From the NCBI RefSeq assembly GCF_000374625.1, contig NZ_KB894767.1:124001-188000 (forward strand): a DNA stretch of 64,000 nt, in the 5' to 3' direction. This DNA is from Allobrachymonas chironomi DSM 19884. Lineage in GTDB: Bacteria; Pseudomonadota; Gammaproteobacteria; Burkholderiales; Burkholderiaceae_C. The first letter of the stretch is position 1. Each line of letters starts with the position of its first letter. Shown piece by piece: positions 11,774-19,837 of the stretch. A program made the translations under genes and the position numbers. The notes under the pieces are model-generated. The model was not told the origin of the DNA. It ran no database searches and saw only the letters and a list, made by a program, of their open reading frames with translations.

Positions 11774-11779
11774 TATAAT
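11774..11779 (+). promoter_or_regulatory. Predicted -10 box of the tRNA-Thr gene
   Basis: A perfect TATAAT lies ten bases before the tRNA. No good -35 box is seen at 16-18 bases spacing. A small inverted repeat (CATGC-GTAA-GCATG, 11747-11760) sits in the -35 region. Confidence 0.5.
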
Positions 11780-11788
11780 GCAAGCTTC

Positions 11789-11864
11789 GCCGGCTTAGCT
11801 CAGTTGGTAGAGCACCCGCCTTGTAAGCGGTAGGTCGTCAGTTCGAATCCGACAGCCGGCACCA
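11789..11864 (+). tRNA. tRNA-Thr, anticodon TGT
   Basis: A 76-base cloverleaf with encoded CCA. The acceptor arms GCCGGCT and AGCCGGC pair perfectly. The D-arm contains TAGCTCAGTTGGTAGAGC, the anticodon loop is CTTGTAA with anticodon TGT (reads ACA and related threonine codons), and the T-arm is GTCAGTTCGAATCCGAC. It lies downstream of sspB and is followed at once by a terminator. Confidence 0.98.
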
Positions 11865-11867
11865 GGC

Positions 11868-11904
11868 AAAAGGACTATTTTCTAAAAGAAAATGGTCCTT
11901 TTTT
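11868..11904 (+). terminator. Intrinsic terminator of tRNA-Thr
   Basis: Long stem AAAAGGACTATTTTC / GAAAATGGTCCTTTT with a short TAAAA loop and a T-rich 3' arm. It starts four bases after the tRNA CCA end. Confidence 0.85.
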
Positions 11905-11989
11905 CATATCTGCTTCCAGGGTTGGCAGGTGCTGCGTCAAGTTTCTGTTTAGCGCCTGCAGGCCAGCGCCCCGCAGGTAGAATAGCGCC

Positions 11990-14092
11990 ATGTCTTATCT
12001 GGTCCTCGCCCGCAAATATCGTCCGCGCAGCTTCCTCGAAATGGTGGGGCAGGAGCACGTGGTGCAGGCGCTGACCAATGCCCTGAACACGCAGCGCCTG
12101 CACCATGCCTACATGTTCACCGGTACGCGTGGTGTTGGCAAGACCACGGTATCGCGCATTCTGGCCAAGTCACTGAACTGTACCGGGCCGGACGGCCATG
12201 GTCAGGTCACGGCCGAGCCTTGTGGTGTGTGCCAGGCCTGTACCGAGATCGATGCCGGCCGCTTTGTCGATTACATCGAGCTCGATGCCGCCTCCAACCG
12301 TGGCGTGGACGAGGTGCAGGGTCTGCTGGAACAGGCCGTCTACAAGCCGGTGCAAGGCCGCTTCAAGGTCTTCATGATCGACGAAGTGCACATGCTGACC
12401 AATACCGCCTTCAACGCCATGCTGAAGACGCTGGAAGAGCCCCCCGAATATCTCAAGTTCGTGCTGGCCACGACCGATCCGCAGAAGGTGCCGGTGACGG
12501 TGCTGAGCCGCTGTCTGCAGTTCAATTTGCGCCCGATGGTGCCGGAAACCGTGTTTGCCCACCTGGAGCATGTGCTGGGTTCGGAGGGCATTGCGGCCGA
12601 GCCGGGGGCGTTGCATCTGCTGGCGCGCGCGGCGCGCGGCTCCATGCGCGATGCGCTGTCGCTCACGGATCAGGCGATTGCCTTCAGCGGCGGCCAGGGT
12701 GGTGACGGTGGTCTGCGCACCGAATCGATCCGCCAGATGCTGGGCAGTGTCGATGCCGGCTATGTGCATCGCATGGTCGAGGCGCTGGCGCTGGCGCAGC
12801 CGGCACAGCTACTGGAGCTGGTCAAGGCGCTGCAGACGCATGGCCTGTCGGCGGCGAATGCCCTGGAGGACATGACCCAGATCCTGCAACGCATGGCGGT
12901 CTACCAGATGGTGCCTGATGCGGCCGGGCAGCCGCATCCGGACGAAGAGGAAATCCGCCGTCTGGCAGCGCTGATGCCGGTGGACGAAACGCAGCTGCTC
13001 TACAGCATTTGTCTGCAGGGTGGCCAGGAGCTGGGTCTGGCTCCTGATGAATATGCGGCCCTGGTGATGGTGTTGCTGCGCCTGCTGGCCTTCAAGCCTG
13101 CGGTAGCCAGCGCAGAAAAAAAAACACTGAAGGCGCCTGAACAGGCTGCGGCTCCGGCTGCTGCGCCAGCCGGGGTGGCACCTGCAACGGTGGCTCCTGC
13201 GGAACAGCAAGCGCAGATGACCACCGGCGTGGAGCAGGCCGGGCCCGGCGATCAACCTGTCGCGCAGGCTGTGCCGACCGGGACAGCACGCGTTGCTGCG
13301 CCCGAAAAGACGGTTGTTGCCGTGCCGCCAGAGCCTGTGGCAGTGCCTGATGCTGAGGCGGTGGTGGCGGACATGCAACCAGCCGGAGAGCCGCAGGCCG
13401 GCATCCCTCCGTGGGAAGATATTCCTCCAGCAGTTCCTGGGGCCGAAATCGCAGTGGCGCCGGTACAGGAAGCTGCCACGGTGCCGGTGGAACCCGCACC
13501 GGAGCAGGCTGCCGATGCCGCACCGGCTGCATCGTCCATAGCGCCCCCCGCGGCAGAAGCGCTGGTGCGGCTGCCCGTGGTCAGCATGACAGCGCCGCGT
13601 GCAGAGCCGGCCGCGCCGGCTGACAGCAGGATCAGCGAGGCGCGCCGTTTGCTGCCGACCGAATACGGCGATCTCTGGAGCCAGCTCGCCGGACAGATCG
13701 TGCAGCAGGGCCTGGTGACAGCCTTCACGCGCGAATTGCTGCTGCAGTCGCAGCTGCTGGAGCAGACGCAGAACGACGGTGGACAGGCGCTCTGGACGCT
13801 GCGTGTCGAGTCCGAAACCCTGCAGCATGAGCCCAGCCGCAAACGGTTGGAGCAGGCACTGGCCGATATCGGCTATCCGGTGCTGCTGCAGGTGTCGCTC
13901 GGCCGGGTGGTGGACAGTCCGGCCATGCGCACGTCGCAGGCACGCGAAGAGCAGCGCCTGCATGCCGAGCAGCTGTTTGGCAGCCATCCCTTCGTGCAAC
14001 AGATGGTGCAGCAGCTGGATGCCCAGATTGTGCCCGGCAGCGTGCAGCTGCTGGAATCCGTGGTGCCGGATCCTGAGGGTCCGGCTGCCTGA
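11990..14092 (+). CDS. dnaX: DNA polymerase III subunits tau and gamma
   Basis: Clamp-loader ATPase of the replisome; tau also tethers the core polymerases and DnaB. The 700 residues show the AAA+ module with Walker A GTRGVGKT (45-52), a four-cysteine zinc knuckle (C64 and the CGVCQAC stretch), Walker B with MIDEVHML and an SRC sensor motif, then a lid and collar to ~370. A long Ala/Pro/Glu-rich linker (~385-545) and a C-terminal tau-specific domain follow. A nine-A run at 13116-13124 lies at the end of domain III and probably makes the short gamma form by frameshifting. dnaX-ybaB-recR is a conserved operon. Confidence 0.97.
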   Translation: MSYLVLARKYRPRSFLEMVGQEHVVQALTNALNTQRLHHAYMFTGTRGVGKTTVSRILAKSLNCTGPDGHGQVTAEPCGVCQACTEIDAGRFVDYIELDAASNRGVDEVQGLLEQAVYKPVQGRFKVFMIDEVHMLTNTAFNAMLKTLEEPPEYLKFVLATTDPQKVPVTVLSRCLQFNLRPMVPETVFAHLEHVLGSEGIAAEPGALHLLARAARGSMRDALSLTDQAIAFSGGQGGDGGLRTESIRQMLGSVDAGYVHRMVEALALAQPAQLLELVKALQTHGLSAANALEDMTQILQRMAVYQMVPDAAGQPHPDEEEIRRLAALMPVDETQLLYSICLQGGQELGLAPDEYAALVMVLLRLLAFKPAVASAEKKTLKAPEQAAAPAAAPAGVAPATVAPAEQQAQMTTGVEQAGPGDQPVAQAVPTGTARVAAPEKTVVAVPPEPVAVPDAEAVVADMQPAGEPQAGIPPWEDIPPAVPGAEIAVAPVQEAATVPVEPAPEQAADAAPAASSIAPPAAEALVRLPVVSMTAPRAEPAAPADSRISEARRLLPTEYGDLWSQLAGQIVQQGLVTAFTRELLLQSQLLEQTQNDGGQALWTLRVESETLQHEPSRKRLEQALADIGYPVLLQVSLGRVVDSPAMRTSQAREEQRLHAEQLFGSHPFVQQMVQQLDAQIVPGSVQLLESVVPDPEGPAA
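13116..13124 (+). other. Nine-A slippery run in dnaX (probable tau/gamma frameshift site)
   Basis: The zero frame reads GAA AAA AAA ACA (residues 376-379). Both other frames close at once: TGA at 13128-13130 in +1 and TGA at 13138-13140 in -1. A 7-bp hairpin, CCGGCTG / CAGCCGG (13154-13160 and 13167-13173), lies about 30 bases downstream. Slippage would give a product of about 380 residues, the size of a gamma subunit. Confidence 0.7.
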
Positions 14093-14152
14093 ATCCCTGA
14101 ATCCATGAAGCGGCCCTGAGCAGGGCTGCCTTGACAAGCAAAGGAAAGAACC

Positions 14153-14488
14153 ATGTTCAACAAAGGACAACTCGCCGGCCTGATGAAGCAGGCGCAAGCC
14201 ATGCAGGACAACCTGAAGAAGGCGCAGGACGAACTGGCCAACGTCGAAGTGACGGCCGAATCCGGGGCCGGTCTGGTCAAGGTCACCATGACCTGCAAGC
14301 ATGATGTCAAGCGTGTCGAAATCGATCCGAGCCTGCTCGAAGACGACAAGGAGATGCTGGAAGACCTGGTGGCTGCGGCCTTCAACGCCGCGGTCCGCAA
14401 GGCCGAGGAAGTCAGCTCCGAAAAGATGTCCAAACTGATGCCCGCCGGCATGCCGGGTCTGCCGGGCGGCATGAAGTTCCCGTTCTGA
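14153..14488 (+). CDS. ybaB: YbaB/EbfC family nucleoid-associated protein
   Basis: Small DNA-binding protein of 111 residues in the family that binds DNA as a dimer and is encoded between dnaX and recR in most bacteria, as here. It starts [20 protein letters not shown], continues with an N-terminal helix (~8-30), a central sheet ([20 protein letters not shown]) and C-terminal helices, and ends in a Met/Pro/Gly tail ([12 protein letters not shown]). AAGGAAAG precedes ATG 14153. Its exact role, perhaps in recombination or nucleoid shaping, is unsettled. Confidence 0.95.
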   Translation: MFNKGQLAGLMKQAQAMQDNLKKAQDELANVEVTAESGAGLVKVTMTCKHDVKRVEIDPSLLEDDKEMLEDLVAAAFNAAVRKAEEVSSEKMSKLMPAGMPGLPGGMKFPF

Positions 14489-14495
14489 TGGCATC

Positions 14496-15086
14496 GTGAG
14501 CCAGGCCCACGCGCTGGATGCGCTGATCGAGGCCCTGCGGTGTCTGCCCGGGGTCGGGGTGCGCTCGGCTTCGCGCATGGCTTTTCATCTGCTGCAGCAT
14601 GACCGTGCCGCGGCCGAACAGCTGGCGCAAGCGCTGCAGCATGCCTGCCAGAGCGTGCGTCATTGCCGTCTGTGCAATACCTTCACCGAGCAGGACATCT
14701 GCAGTACCTGCCAGGATCCGACACGCGATTCCGGTCTGCTGTGCGTGGTCGAAACGCCGGCGGACCAGTCGGCGCTGGAACGCACCCAGGCCTATCGCGG
14801 CCTGTACTTCGTGCTGATGGGCAAGCTCAGCCCGCTGGATGGCATCGGACCGAAGGATATCGGTCTGTCCCGATTGTTGCGGCGGGTGGAGGAGGGGCAG
14901 GTCAGGGAGGTGATTCTGGCCACCAATTTCACTGCCGAAGGCGAAGCCACCGCCCATGTGCTGTCCGAACTGCTGAAGACACGCGGCGTGCAGGTGACCC
15001 GACTGTCCCGCGGGGTTCCGGTGGGCAGTGAGCTGGAGTATGTCGATCTGGGTACCATTGCCTATGCGCTGAGTGACCGGCGCTGA
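14496..15086 (+). CDS. recR: Recombination protein RecR
   Basis: RecFOR pathway protein that helps load RecA on gapped DNA. The 196 residues contain the N-terminal helix-hairpin-helix ([17 protein letters not shown]), the C4 zinc finger ([16 protein letters not shown], ~58-73) and a Toprim domain starting near VVETPAD. The start codon is GTG at 14496, seven bases after the ybaB stop; no in-frame ATG exists close by. Third gene of dnaX-ybaB-recR. Confidence 0.95.
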   Translation: MSQAHALDALIEALRCLPGVGVRSASRMAFHLLQHDRAAAEQLAQALQHACQSVRHCRLCNTFTEQDICSTCQDPTRDSGLLCVVETPADQSALERTQAYRGLYFVLMGKLSPLDGIGPKDIGLSRLLRRVEEGQVREVILATNFTAEGEATAHVLSELLKTRGVQVTRLSRGVPVGSELEYVDLGTIAYALSDRR

Positions 15087-15104
15087 TACTGACAAGGACG
15101 ACCC

Positions 15105-15554
15105 ATGGCTGGACTGAGCCCCGATACCCCGCATCCCACCGGCATTACCGTACACACCCAATCGCGACAGCTGGAAATCGGCTTTGCCGATGGCAAGACC
15201 TTTCTGCTGCCGTTCGAGCTGTTGCGCGTGTATTCTCCTTCTGCCGAGGTCAAGGGCCATGGCGAGGGTCAGGAAGTGCTGCAGACCGGCAAGCGCCTGG
15301 TCGACATCGTGGATCTGACACCGGTCGGGCATTACGCGATCCAGCCACGCTTCAGTGATGGCCATGACAGTGGCATCTATTCCTGGGATTACCTCTACAA
15401 GCTCGGCAACGAACAGCAGTCGCTGTGGCAGGCCTACGAGCAGCGGCTGGAGCAGGCCGGTGCCTCGCGTGATCCCTTGCCGCACGAGCAGGTGGTGGCC
15501 AGCTCCGGCCAGGGGGGTGGCTGCGGATCGGGCGGTTGTGGCAGCAAGCACTGA
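15105..15554 (+). CDS. DUF971 (butyrobetaine hydroxylase N-terminal-like) protein
   Basis: Stand-alone DUF971 protein of 149 residues. The domain (residues ~10-105, with LEIGFADGKTFLLPFELLRV and HYAIQPRFSDGHDSGIYSWDY) is also found at the N-terminus of gamma-butyrobetaine hydroxylases and at the C-terminus of plant Mrp/HCF101 iron-sulfur carriers. Here it is followed by a helical segment and a Gly/Cys tail, GGGCGSGGCGSKH, with two cysteines and one histidine that could bind metal. In betaproteobacteria it regularly precedes ubiE; function unknown. An iron-sulfur or ubiquinone-related role is only an inference. Confidence 0.88.
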   Translation: MAGLSPDTPHPTGITVHTQSRQLEIGFADGKTFLLPFELLRVYSPSAEVKGHGEGQEVLQTGKRLVDIVDLTPVGHYAIQPRFSDGHDSGIYSWDYLYKLGNEQQSLWQAYEQRLEQAGASRDPLPHEQVVASSGQGGGCGSGGCGSKH

Positions 15555-15612
15555 TCGGCACGGCTAGAATGGGGGTTCCGCTCCCCGTGAGCCCTATTTG
15601 CAGTAGCCAGCC

Positions 15613-16344
15613 ATGAGCCAGACCCATTTCGGATTCCAGACCGTCGACGAACAAGACAAGGCCAAGCGTGTGCGCGGGGTGTTCGACTCCGTCGCGTCCA
15701 AGTACGACATCATGAACGACCTGATGTCGGGCGGAATGCATCGCGCCTGGAAAGCCTATACCGTGATGGTGGCCAACCTGAAGGAGGGCGATCGCGCACT
15801 CGATATCGCGGGCGGTACCGGTGACCTGTCGCTGGCATTCGCCAAAAAGGTCGGCAAGACCGGTCATGTGGTGCATACCGATATCAACTATGCCATGCTC
15901 AGCACGGGCCGTGAGCGCCTGCTGAACAAGGGACTGGTGTTGCCGACCGTGGTCTGCGATGCCGAGAAGCTGCCGTTTCCCGACGGTCACTTCGATCTGG
16001 TCAGCGTGGCGTTCGGCCTGCGCAACATGACGCACAAGGACGCGGCGCTCAAGGAAATGAACCGCGTGCTCAAGCCGGGCGGCAAGCTGCTGGTGCTGGA
16101 GTTTTCGCGCGTGGCCAAGCCGCTGGAAAAGGTCTATGACTGGTACAGCTTCAATGTGCTGCCGCGCATGGGCAGCATGGTGGCGGGCGATGCCGAAAGC
16201 TATCGCTATCTGGCGGAATCGATTCGCATGCACCCGGGTCAGGAAGAACTCAAGGCCCTGATGAAGCAGGCCGGTTTTGGTCATGTGGACTACCACAACA
16301 TGACGGCCGGTGTGGTGGCGCTGCATGTGGGCATCAAGTGCTGA
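15613..16344 (+). CDS. ubiE: Ubiquinone/menaquinone C-methyltransferase UbiE
   Basis: SAM-dependent methyltransferase that methylates the benzoquinol ring in ubiquinone synthesis. The 243 residues show the family start [20 protein letters not shown], motif [12 protein letters not shown], the [14 protein letters not shown] signature and the [20 protein letters not shown] segment. It lies upstream of the Tim44 gene, ubiJ and ubiB, so this is a ubiquinone gene cluster feeding the bc1 complex. Confidence 0.97.
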   Translation: MSQTHFGFQTVDEQDKAKRVRGVFDSVASKYDIMNDLMSGGMHRAWKAYTVMVANLKEGDRALDIAGGTGDLSLAFAKKVGKTGHVVHTDINYAMLSTGRERLLNKGLVLPTVVCDAEKLPFPDGHFDLVSVAFGLRNMTHKDAALKEMNRVLKPGGKLLVLEFSRVAKPLEKVYDWYSFNVLPRMGSMVAGDAESYRYLAESIRMHPGQEELKALMKQAGFGHVDYHNMTAGVVALHVGIKC

Positions 16345-16381
16345 TGCAATCCATAGACCACAATTCACATTGATATCGCTT

Positions 16382-16409
16382 GCAAATGGGGTCCTGGGAC
16401 CCCATTTGC
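16382..16409. repeat. Perfect 13-bp inverted repeat between ubiE and the Tim44 gene
   Basis: Arms GCAAATGGGGTCC (16382-16394) and GGACCCCATTTGC (16397-16409) are separated by TG. It may be the terminator of ubiE, although the following TTCATAATC is not a good T-run, or a protein-binding palindrome in front of the next gene. Confidence 0.75.
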
Positions 16410-16420
16410 TTCATAATCAA

Positions 16421-16439
16421 GCGAATCATTTTCATTATC
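16421..16439 (+). promoter_or_regulatory. Candidate Fur box
   Basis: The 19 bases GCGAATCATTTTCATTATC match the classical Fur consensus GATAATGATAATCATTATC (with A or T in the centre) at 15 of 19 positions by my count. They end 12 bases before the Tim44-gene start, at its ribosome-binding site, where a repressor could act. Confidence 0.35.
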
Positions 16440-16451
16440 AGGAGATCCCTT

Positions 16452-17420
16452 ATGCGACGACTTCCGACCATCCTGCTGGCACTGACGCTGGCCCTGACCA
16501 GCGTACACGCCGAAGCCAAGCGCATGGGCGGTGGCAAGTCCATGGGTCGCCAGTCTTCCAATGTCACGCAGCAGCAGTCCACCACGCCTCCGGGTGGTGC
16601 AGCCCAGGGTACGGCCACGCAGGCACAGCAGCAGCCTGGCCGCCAGGCCAACCAGACGGCTCCGGCAGCCAACGCGGCTCCCAAGCGTCCGTGGGCCGGC
16701 ATGCTGGGTGGCCTGGCTGCAGGTCTGGGCCTGGCCTGGCTGGCGAATGCACTGGGCTTTGGCGAAGGCCTGGCCAATGTGATGCTGATCCTGCTGGTGG
16801 TCATGGCTGGCGTGTTCCTGTGGCGCATGTTCCGCCGCAATACGGCATCGGCACGTCCGAATCGGCCGGATCTGGCCTACCAGGGGGCTGCCGAAGCGCC
16901 GCGCAGCTACAACCCCAAGAACGTGGGTAATGACGCTTCCGCCCGCCCGTGGGAGCAGCAGACCAGCAACTTCCAGGCCAGCCAGCCGGCCGCCAGTGGC
17001 AGCATGATTGGCTCGGCCCTGTCCGGTTCGCAGAACTGGGGCGTGCCGGCAGGTTTTGACATCGACGGCTTCCTGACGGCAGCCAAGCGCAACTTCACCA
17101 CGCTGCAGGACGCCTGGGATCGTGCCGATGCCAGCAGCCTGCGTGCCATGATGACCGACGAGATGCTGGCCGAGGTGCGCCAGCAACTGGCCGAGCGCGA
17201 GGCAGCGGGCAAGACCAGCAAGACGGTGGTCGAGAAGCTGGACGCCCAGCTGCTGGGGATCGAGGAAACCGCTGATGACTACCTGGCCAGCGTCGAATTC
17301 TCCGGCATGGTGAACGAGGACGACTCCGGTCTGAGCCCGTTCCGCGAAGTCTGGAACATGAGCAAGTCCAAGTCCGGCCAGAGCGGCTGGCTGGTGGCGG
17401 GTATCCAGTCCATGCAGTAA
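16452..17420 (+). CDS. Tim44-domain membrane protein
   Basis: Bacterial Tim44-family protein of 322 residues. It has a signal peptide (MRRLPTILLALTLALTSVHA), a low-complexity Gln/Ala-rich region with GGGKSMGRQ, two closely spaced hydrophobic segments (~82-97 and ~103-122) and a C-terminal Tim44/lipid-binding-like domain (~195-322). The family is known for membrane-associated lipid binding, but the bacterial role is unknown. It sits between ubiE and ubiJ, as in many Burkholderiales, which suggests a link to membranes or quinone lipids. ATG 16452 follows AGGAGA; an upstream in-frame ATG at 16380 overlaps the palindrome and is unlikely. Confidence 0.85.
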   Translation: MRRLPTILLALTLALTSVHAEAKRMGGGKSMGRQSSNVTQQQSTTPPGGAAQGTATQAQQQPGRQANQTAPAANAAPKRPWAGMLGGLAAGLGLAWLANALGFGEGLANVMLILLVVMAGVFLWRMFRRNTASARPNRPDLAYQGAAEAPRSYNPKNVGNDASARPWEQQTSNFQASQPAASGSMIGSALSGSQNWGVPAGFDIDGFLTAAKRNFTTLQDAWDRADASSLRAMMTDEMLAEVRQQLAEREAAGKTSKTVVEKLDAQLLGIEETADDYLASVEFSGMVNEDDSGLSPFREVWNMSKSKSGQSGWLVAGIQSMQ

Positions 17421-17432
17421 GAGCCAGTCCGG

Positions 17433-17454
17433 CCGTGGCGCCCGGCCACGGTTT
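17433..17454 (+). terminator. Weak hairpin after the Tim44 gene
   Basis: CCGTGG (17433-17438) pairs with CCACGG (17446-17451), followed by only TTTGTG. It could be a weak terminator before ubiJ. Confidence 0.3.
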
Positions 17455-17515
17455 GTGACACGGCAGTGTCGCCCGGGGCGGCAGCTGTCATCAAAATCAG
17501 GGAGAATGGGGGACT

Positions 17516-18094
17516 ATGGAAACACCACAGTCCCCCTTTTCTATTCTTGGCCGTCTGGCCGACTCCGCGTCCGGCCTGCTGGACAAATTCTCCCTGCCTG
17601 CAGGTCTGGTGCAGGAGCTGCAACGCCGTGTCGTGCTGCTGCTCAATCATGTCGTGATGCAGGAGCCCGAGGCGCAGCAGCGTCTGGTGCGCCAGAAGGG
17701 CCGTGTCGTGCTGGCGCAGTGGCGCCAGTTCGACATGCGGCTGCAGATCACGCCGGCCGGCCTGTTCGATCTGGCCGATGCTGCCGGCACGCCGGATCTG
17801 CTCATCACCATTGACCAGACTTCGCCGCTGGATCTGGCGAAAACGGCGATCCAGGGAGACAAGCCGGCCGTGCGCATCGAGGGTGATGTGCAGCTGGCTG
17901 CCGAAATCAACTGGATGGCCGATCACCTGCGCTGGGATATCGAGGAAGACCTGGCGCGCCTGGTAGGCGATGTACCGGCGCATACGCTGGCACGCGTGGG
18001 CCGTGGCGTGGCCGATGCGGCGCGCAGCGTGATCGGCAAGGTGGTACCGGGGGCGGACGCTGCCGGTACGCCGAAGCAGGGCGGCGGGCAATGA
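17516..18094 (+). CDS. ubiJ: Ubiquinone biosynthesis accessory factor UbiJ (SCP2 domain)
   Basis: SCP2-domain protein of 192 residues; in E. coli UbiJ binds ubiquinone intermediates and helps organise the Ubi complex. The lipid-binding domain spans ~25-130 ([59 protein letters not shown]), followed by helical segments. Its stop overlaps the ubiB start by four bases, so the two are translationally coupled. The assignment rests on the domain plus the ubiE/ubiB context. Confidence 0.9.
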   Translation: METPQSPFSILGRLADSASGLLDKFSLPAGLVQELQRRVVLLLNHVVMQEPEAQQRLVRQKGRVVLAQWRQFDMRLQITPAGLFDLADAAGTPDLLITIDQTSPLDLAKTAIQGDKPAVRIEGDVQLAAEINWMADHLRWDIEEDLARLVGDVPAHTLARVGRGVADAARSVIGKVVPGADAAGTPKQGGGQ

Positions 18095-19686
18095 AATTTG
18101 CACGTGGCCTGTACATCATCTGGGTCTTTTTCCGCTACGGGCTGGATGAACTGCTGCTGAGTTCCGTGCCGCACCGGGGCTTGCGCATGGTGTCGCGCGT
18201 GCTCACGGTGGGACGCAAGCTGGATGAACCGCGTGGTGTGCGGCTGCGCATGGCGCTGCAGACCCTGGGCCCGATCTTCGTCAAGTTCGGCCAGGTGCTG
18301 TCTACCCGACGTGACTTGCTGCCGCCGGATATTGCCAATGAGCTGGCGCTACTGCAGGACCAGGTCGAACCGTTTCCGGCCGAACAGTCGGTAGCCATCA
18401 TCGAGCGCTCGCTGCGCAAGCCGGTCAATGTGTTGTTCACGGCGTTTGAACGTGAGCCGGTAGCCAGCGCCTCGATTGCCCAGGTGCACTTTGGCCGCAT
18501 GCGGGACCGCCACGGGGTGGAGCGCGATGTGGCGGTGAAGGTGCTGCGACCGGGCATGCGTCAGGTGATCGGCAAGGATCTGGACCTGATGCGCATGATG
18601 GCTGGCTGGGTCGAGCGCCTGAACGAGGATGGCCGCCGCCTGAAGCCGCGTGAGGTCGTGGCCGAATTCGACAAGTATCTGCACGACGAGCTGGACCTGG
18701 TACGCGAGGCGGCCAACGCGGCGCAGCTGCGACGCAACATGGAAGGCCTGGATCTGGTGCTGATTCCGGAGATGTACTGGGAGTGCATCACCCAGGACGT
18801 GCTGGTGATGGAGCGCATGCGCGGCATCCCGGTGAGCCAGACGGAGCGCCTGCGCGAACTGGGCGTGGATATTCCGCAACTGGCGCGTGATGGCGTCAAC
18901 ATCTTCTTCACCCAGGTGTTCCGCGACGGTTTTTTCCATGCCGACATGCACCCGGGCAACCTGCTGGTCAGTGTCGAGCCGGGCAGCTTCGGCCGCTTTA
19001 TCCTGCTGGATTTCGGTATCGTCGGTACGCTGACCGAGTACGACAAGGAGTACCTGGCGCAGAATTTCACGGCCTTCTTCCGCCGTGACTACAAGCGTGT
19101 GGCCGAACTGCACGTGGAAAGCGGCTGGGCTCCGGCCACAACCCGTATCGACGAGCTCGAGGCCGCCATCCGGAGCGTGTGCGAACCGTATTTCGACCGT
19201 CCGCTGAGCGAGATTTCGCTGGGCATGGTGCTGATGCGCCTGTTCCAGACCTCGCGCCGCTTCCAGGTGGAAATCCAGCCGCAACTGACGCTGCTGCAGA
19301 AGACTCTGCTGAATGTGGAGGGTCTGGGCCGTGACATGGATCCGGATCTGGACCTGTGGAGTACCGCCAAGCCCTTCCTGGAAAAGTGGATGATGGACCA
19401 GATGGGGCCGAAGCGCTTTATCGAGGAGCTCAAGCGCGAGGCGCCTTCGTATGCGCGCATGCTGCCCGAGCTGCCGGTGCTACTGCACCGCTTTCTGCGT
19501 GAGCAGGGCAAGCCGGCACAGCAGCAGGCCCTGCAGCTGCAGCAGAAAGAGCTGCTGGCCCTGCTGAAGGAGCAGCGCCAGACCAACCGTCTGTTGCAGG
19601 CGGTGCTGTACGGCGCTGTCGGCTTCGCACTGGGCTTGCTGTCGATGCAGCTGCTGTCGCACTTCGGCATGTTCCTGAGGCTGTAA
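18091..19686 (+). CDS. ubiB: Ubiquinone biosynthesis regulatory protein UbiB
   Basis: Atypical ABC1/UbiB kinase-like ATPase needed for aerobic ubiquinone synthesis. The 531 residues contain the KxGQ-type segment [19 protein letters not shown], an Ala-rich loop in place of a Gly-rich loop ([13 protein letters not shown]), the lysine segment [19 protein letters not shown] as catalytic loop and [10 protein letters not shown] as the metal-binding DFG equivalent. The C-terminal helix ([17 protein letters not shown]) anchors it in the membrane. Last gene of the ubiE cluster. Confidence 0.97.
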   Translation: MKFARGLYIIWVFFRYGLDELLLSSVPHRGLRMVSRVLTVGRKLDEPRGVRLRMALQTLGPIFVKFGQVLSTRRDLLPPDIANELALLQDQVEPFPAEQSVAIIERSLRKPVNVLFTAFEREPVASASIAQVHFGRMRDRHGVERDVAVKVLRPGMRQVIGKDLDLMRMMAGWVERLNEDGRRLKPREVVAEFDKYLHDELDLVREAANAAQLRRNMEGLDLVLIPEMYWECITQDVLVMERMRGIPVSQTERLRELGVDIPQLARDGVNIFFTQVFRDGFFHADMHPGNLLVSVEPGSFGRFILLDFGIVGTLTEYDKEYLAQNFTAFFRRDYKRVAELHVESGWAPATTRIDELEAAIRSVCEPYFDRPLSEISLGMVLMRLFQTSRRFQVEIQPQLTLLQKTLLNVEGLGRDMDPDLDLWSTAKPFLEKWMMDQMGPKRFIEELKREAPSYARMLPELPVLLHRFLREQGKPAQQQALQLQQKELLALLKEQRQTNRLLQAVLYGAVGFALGLLSMQLLSHFGMFLRL

Positions 19687-19745
19687 GCAGCTGCGGCAAT
19701 TGTCGCAAATATGCTGCATTCGGTGGCCGGAATAGGCTACTGTCC

Positions 19746-19784
19746 AAGGCCCGGACGGGTTTCTGCCTGTCCGGGCCTTGCTTT
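19746..19784 (+). terminator. Intrinsic terminator of ubiB
   Basis: AAGGCCCGGAC (19746-19756) pairs with GTCCGGGCCTT (19769-19779); the sequence continues GCTTT. The stem is strong, the T-run short. Confidence 0.7.
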
Positions 19785-19837
19785 GCCCGGATAATGCGCT
19801 CCATGGAAATCAGGCTTGATGTCTGAGGGATAACTCT

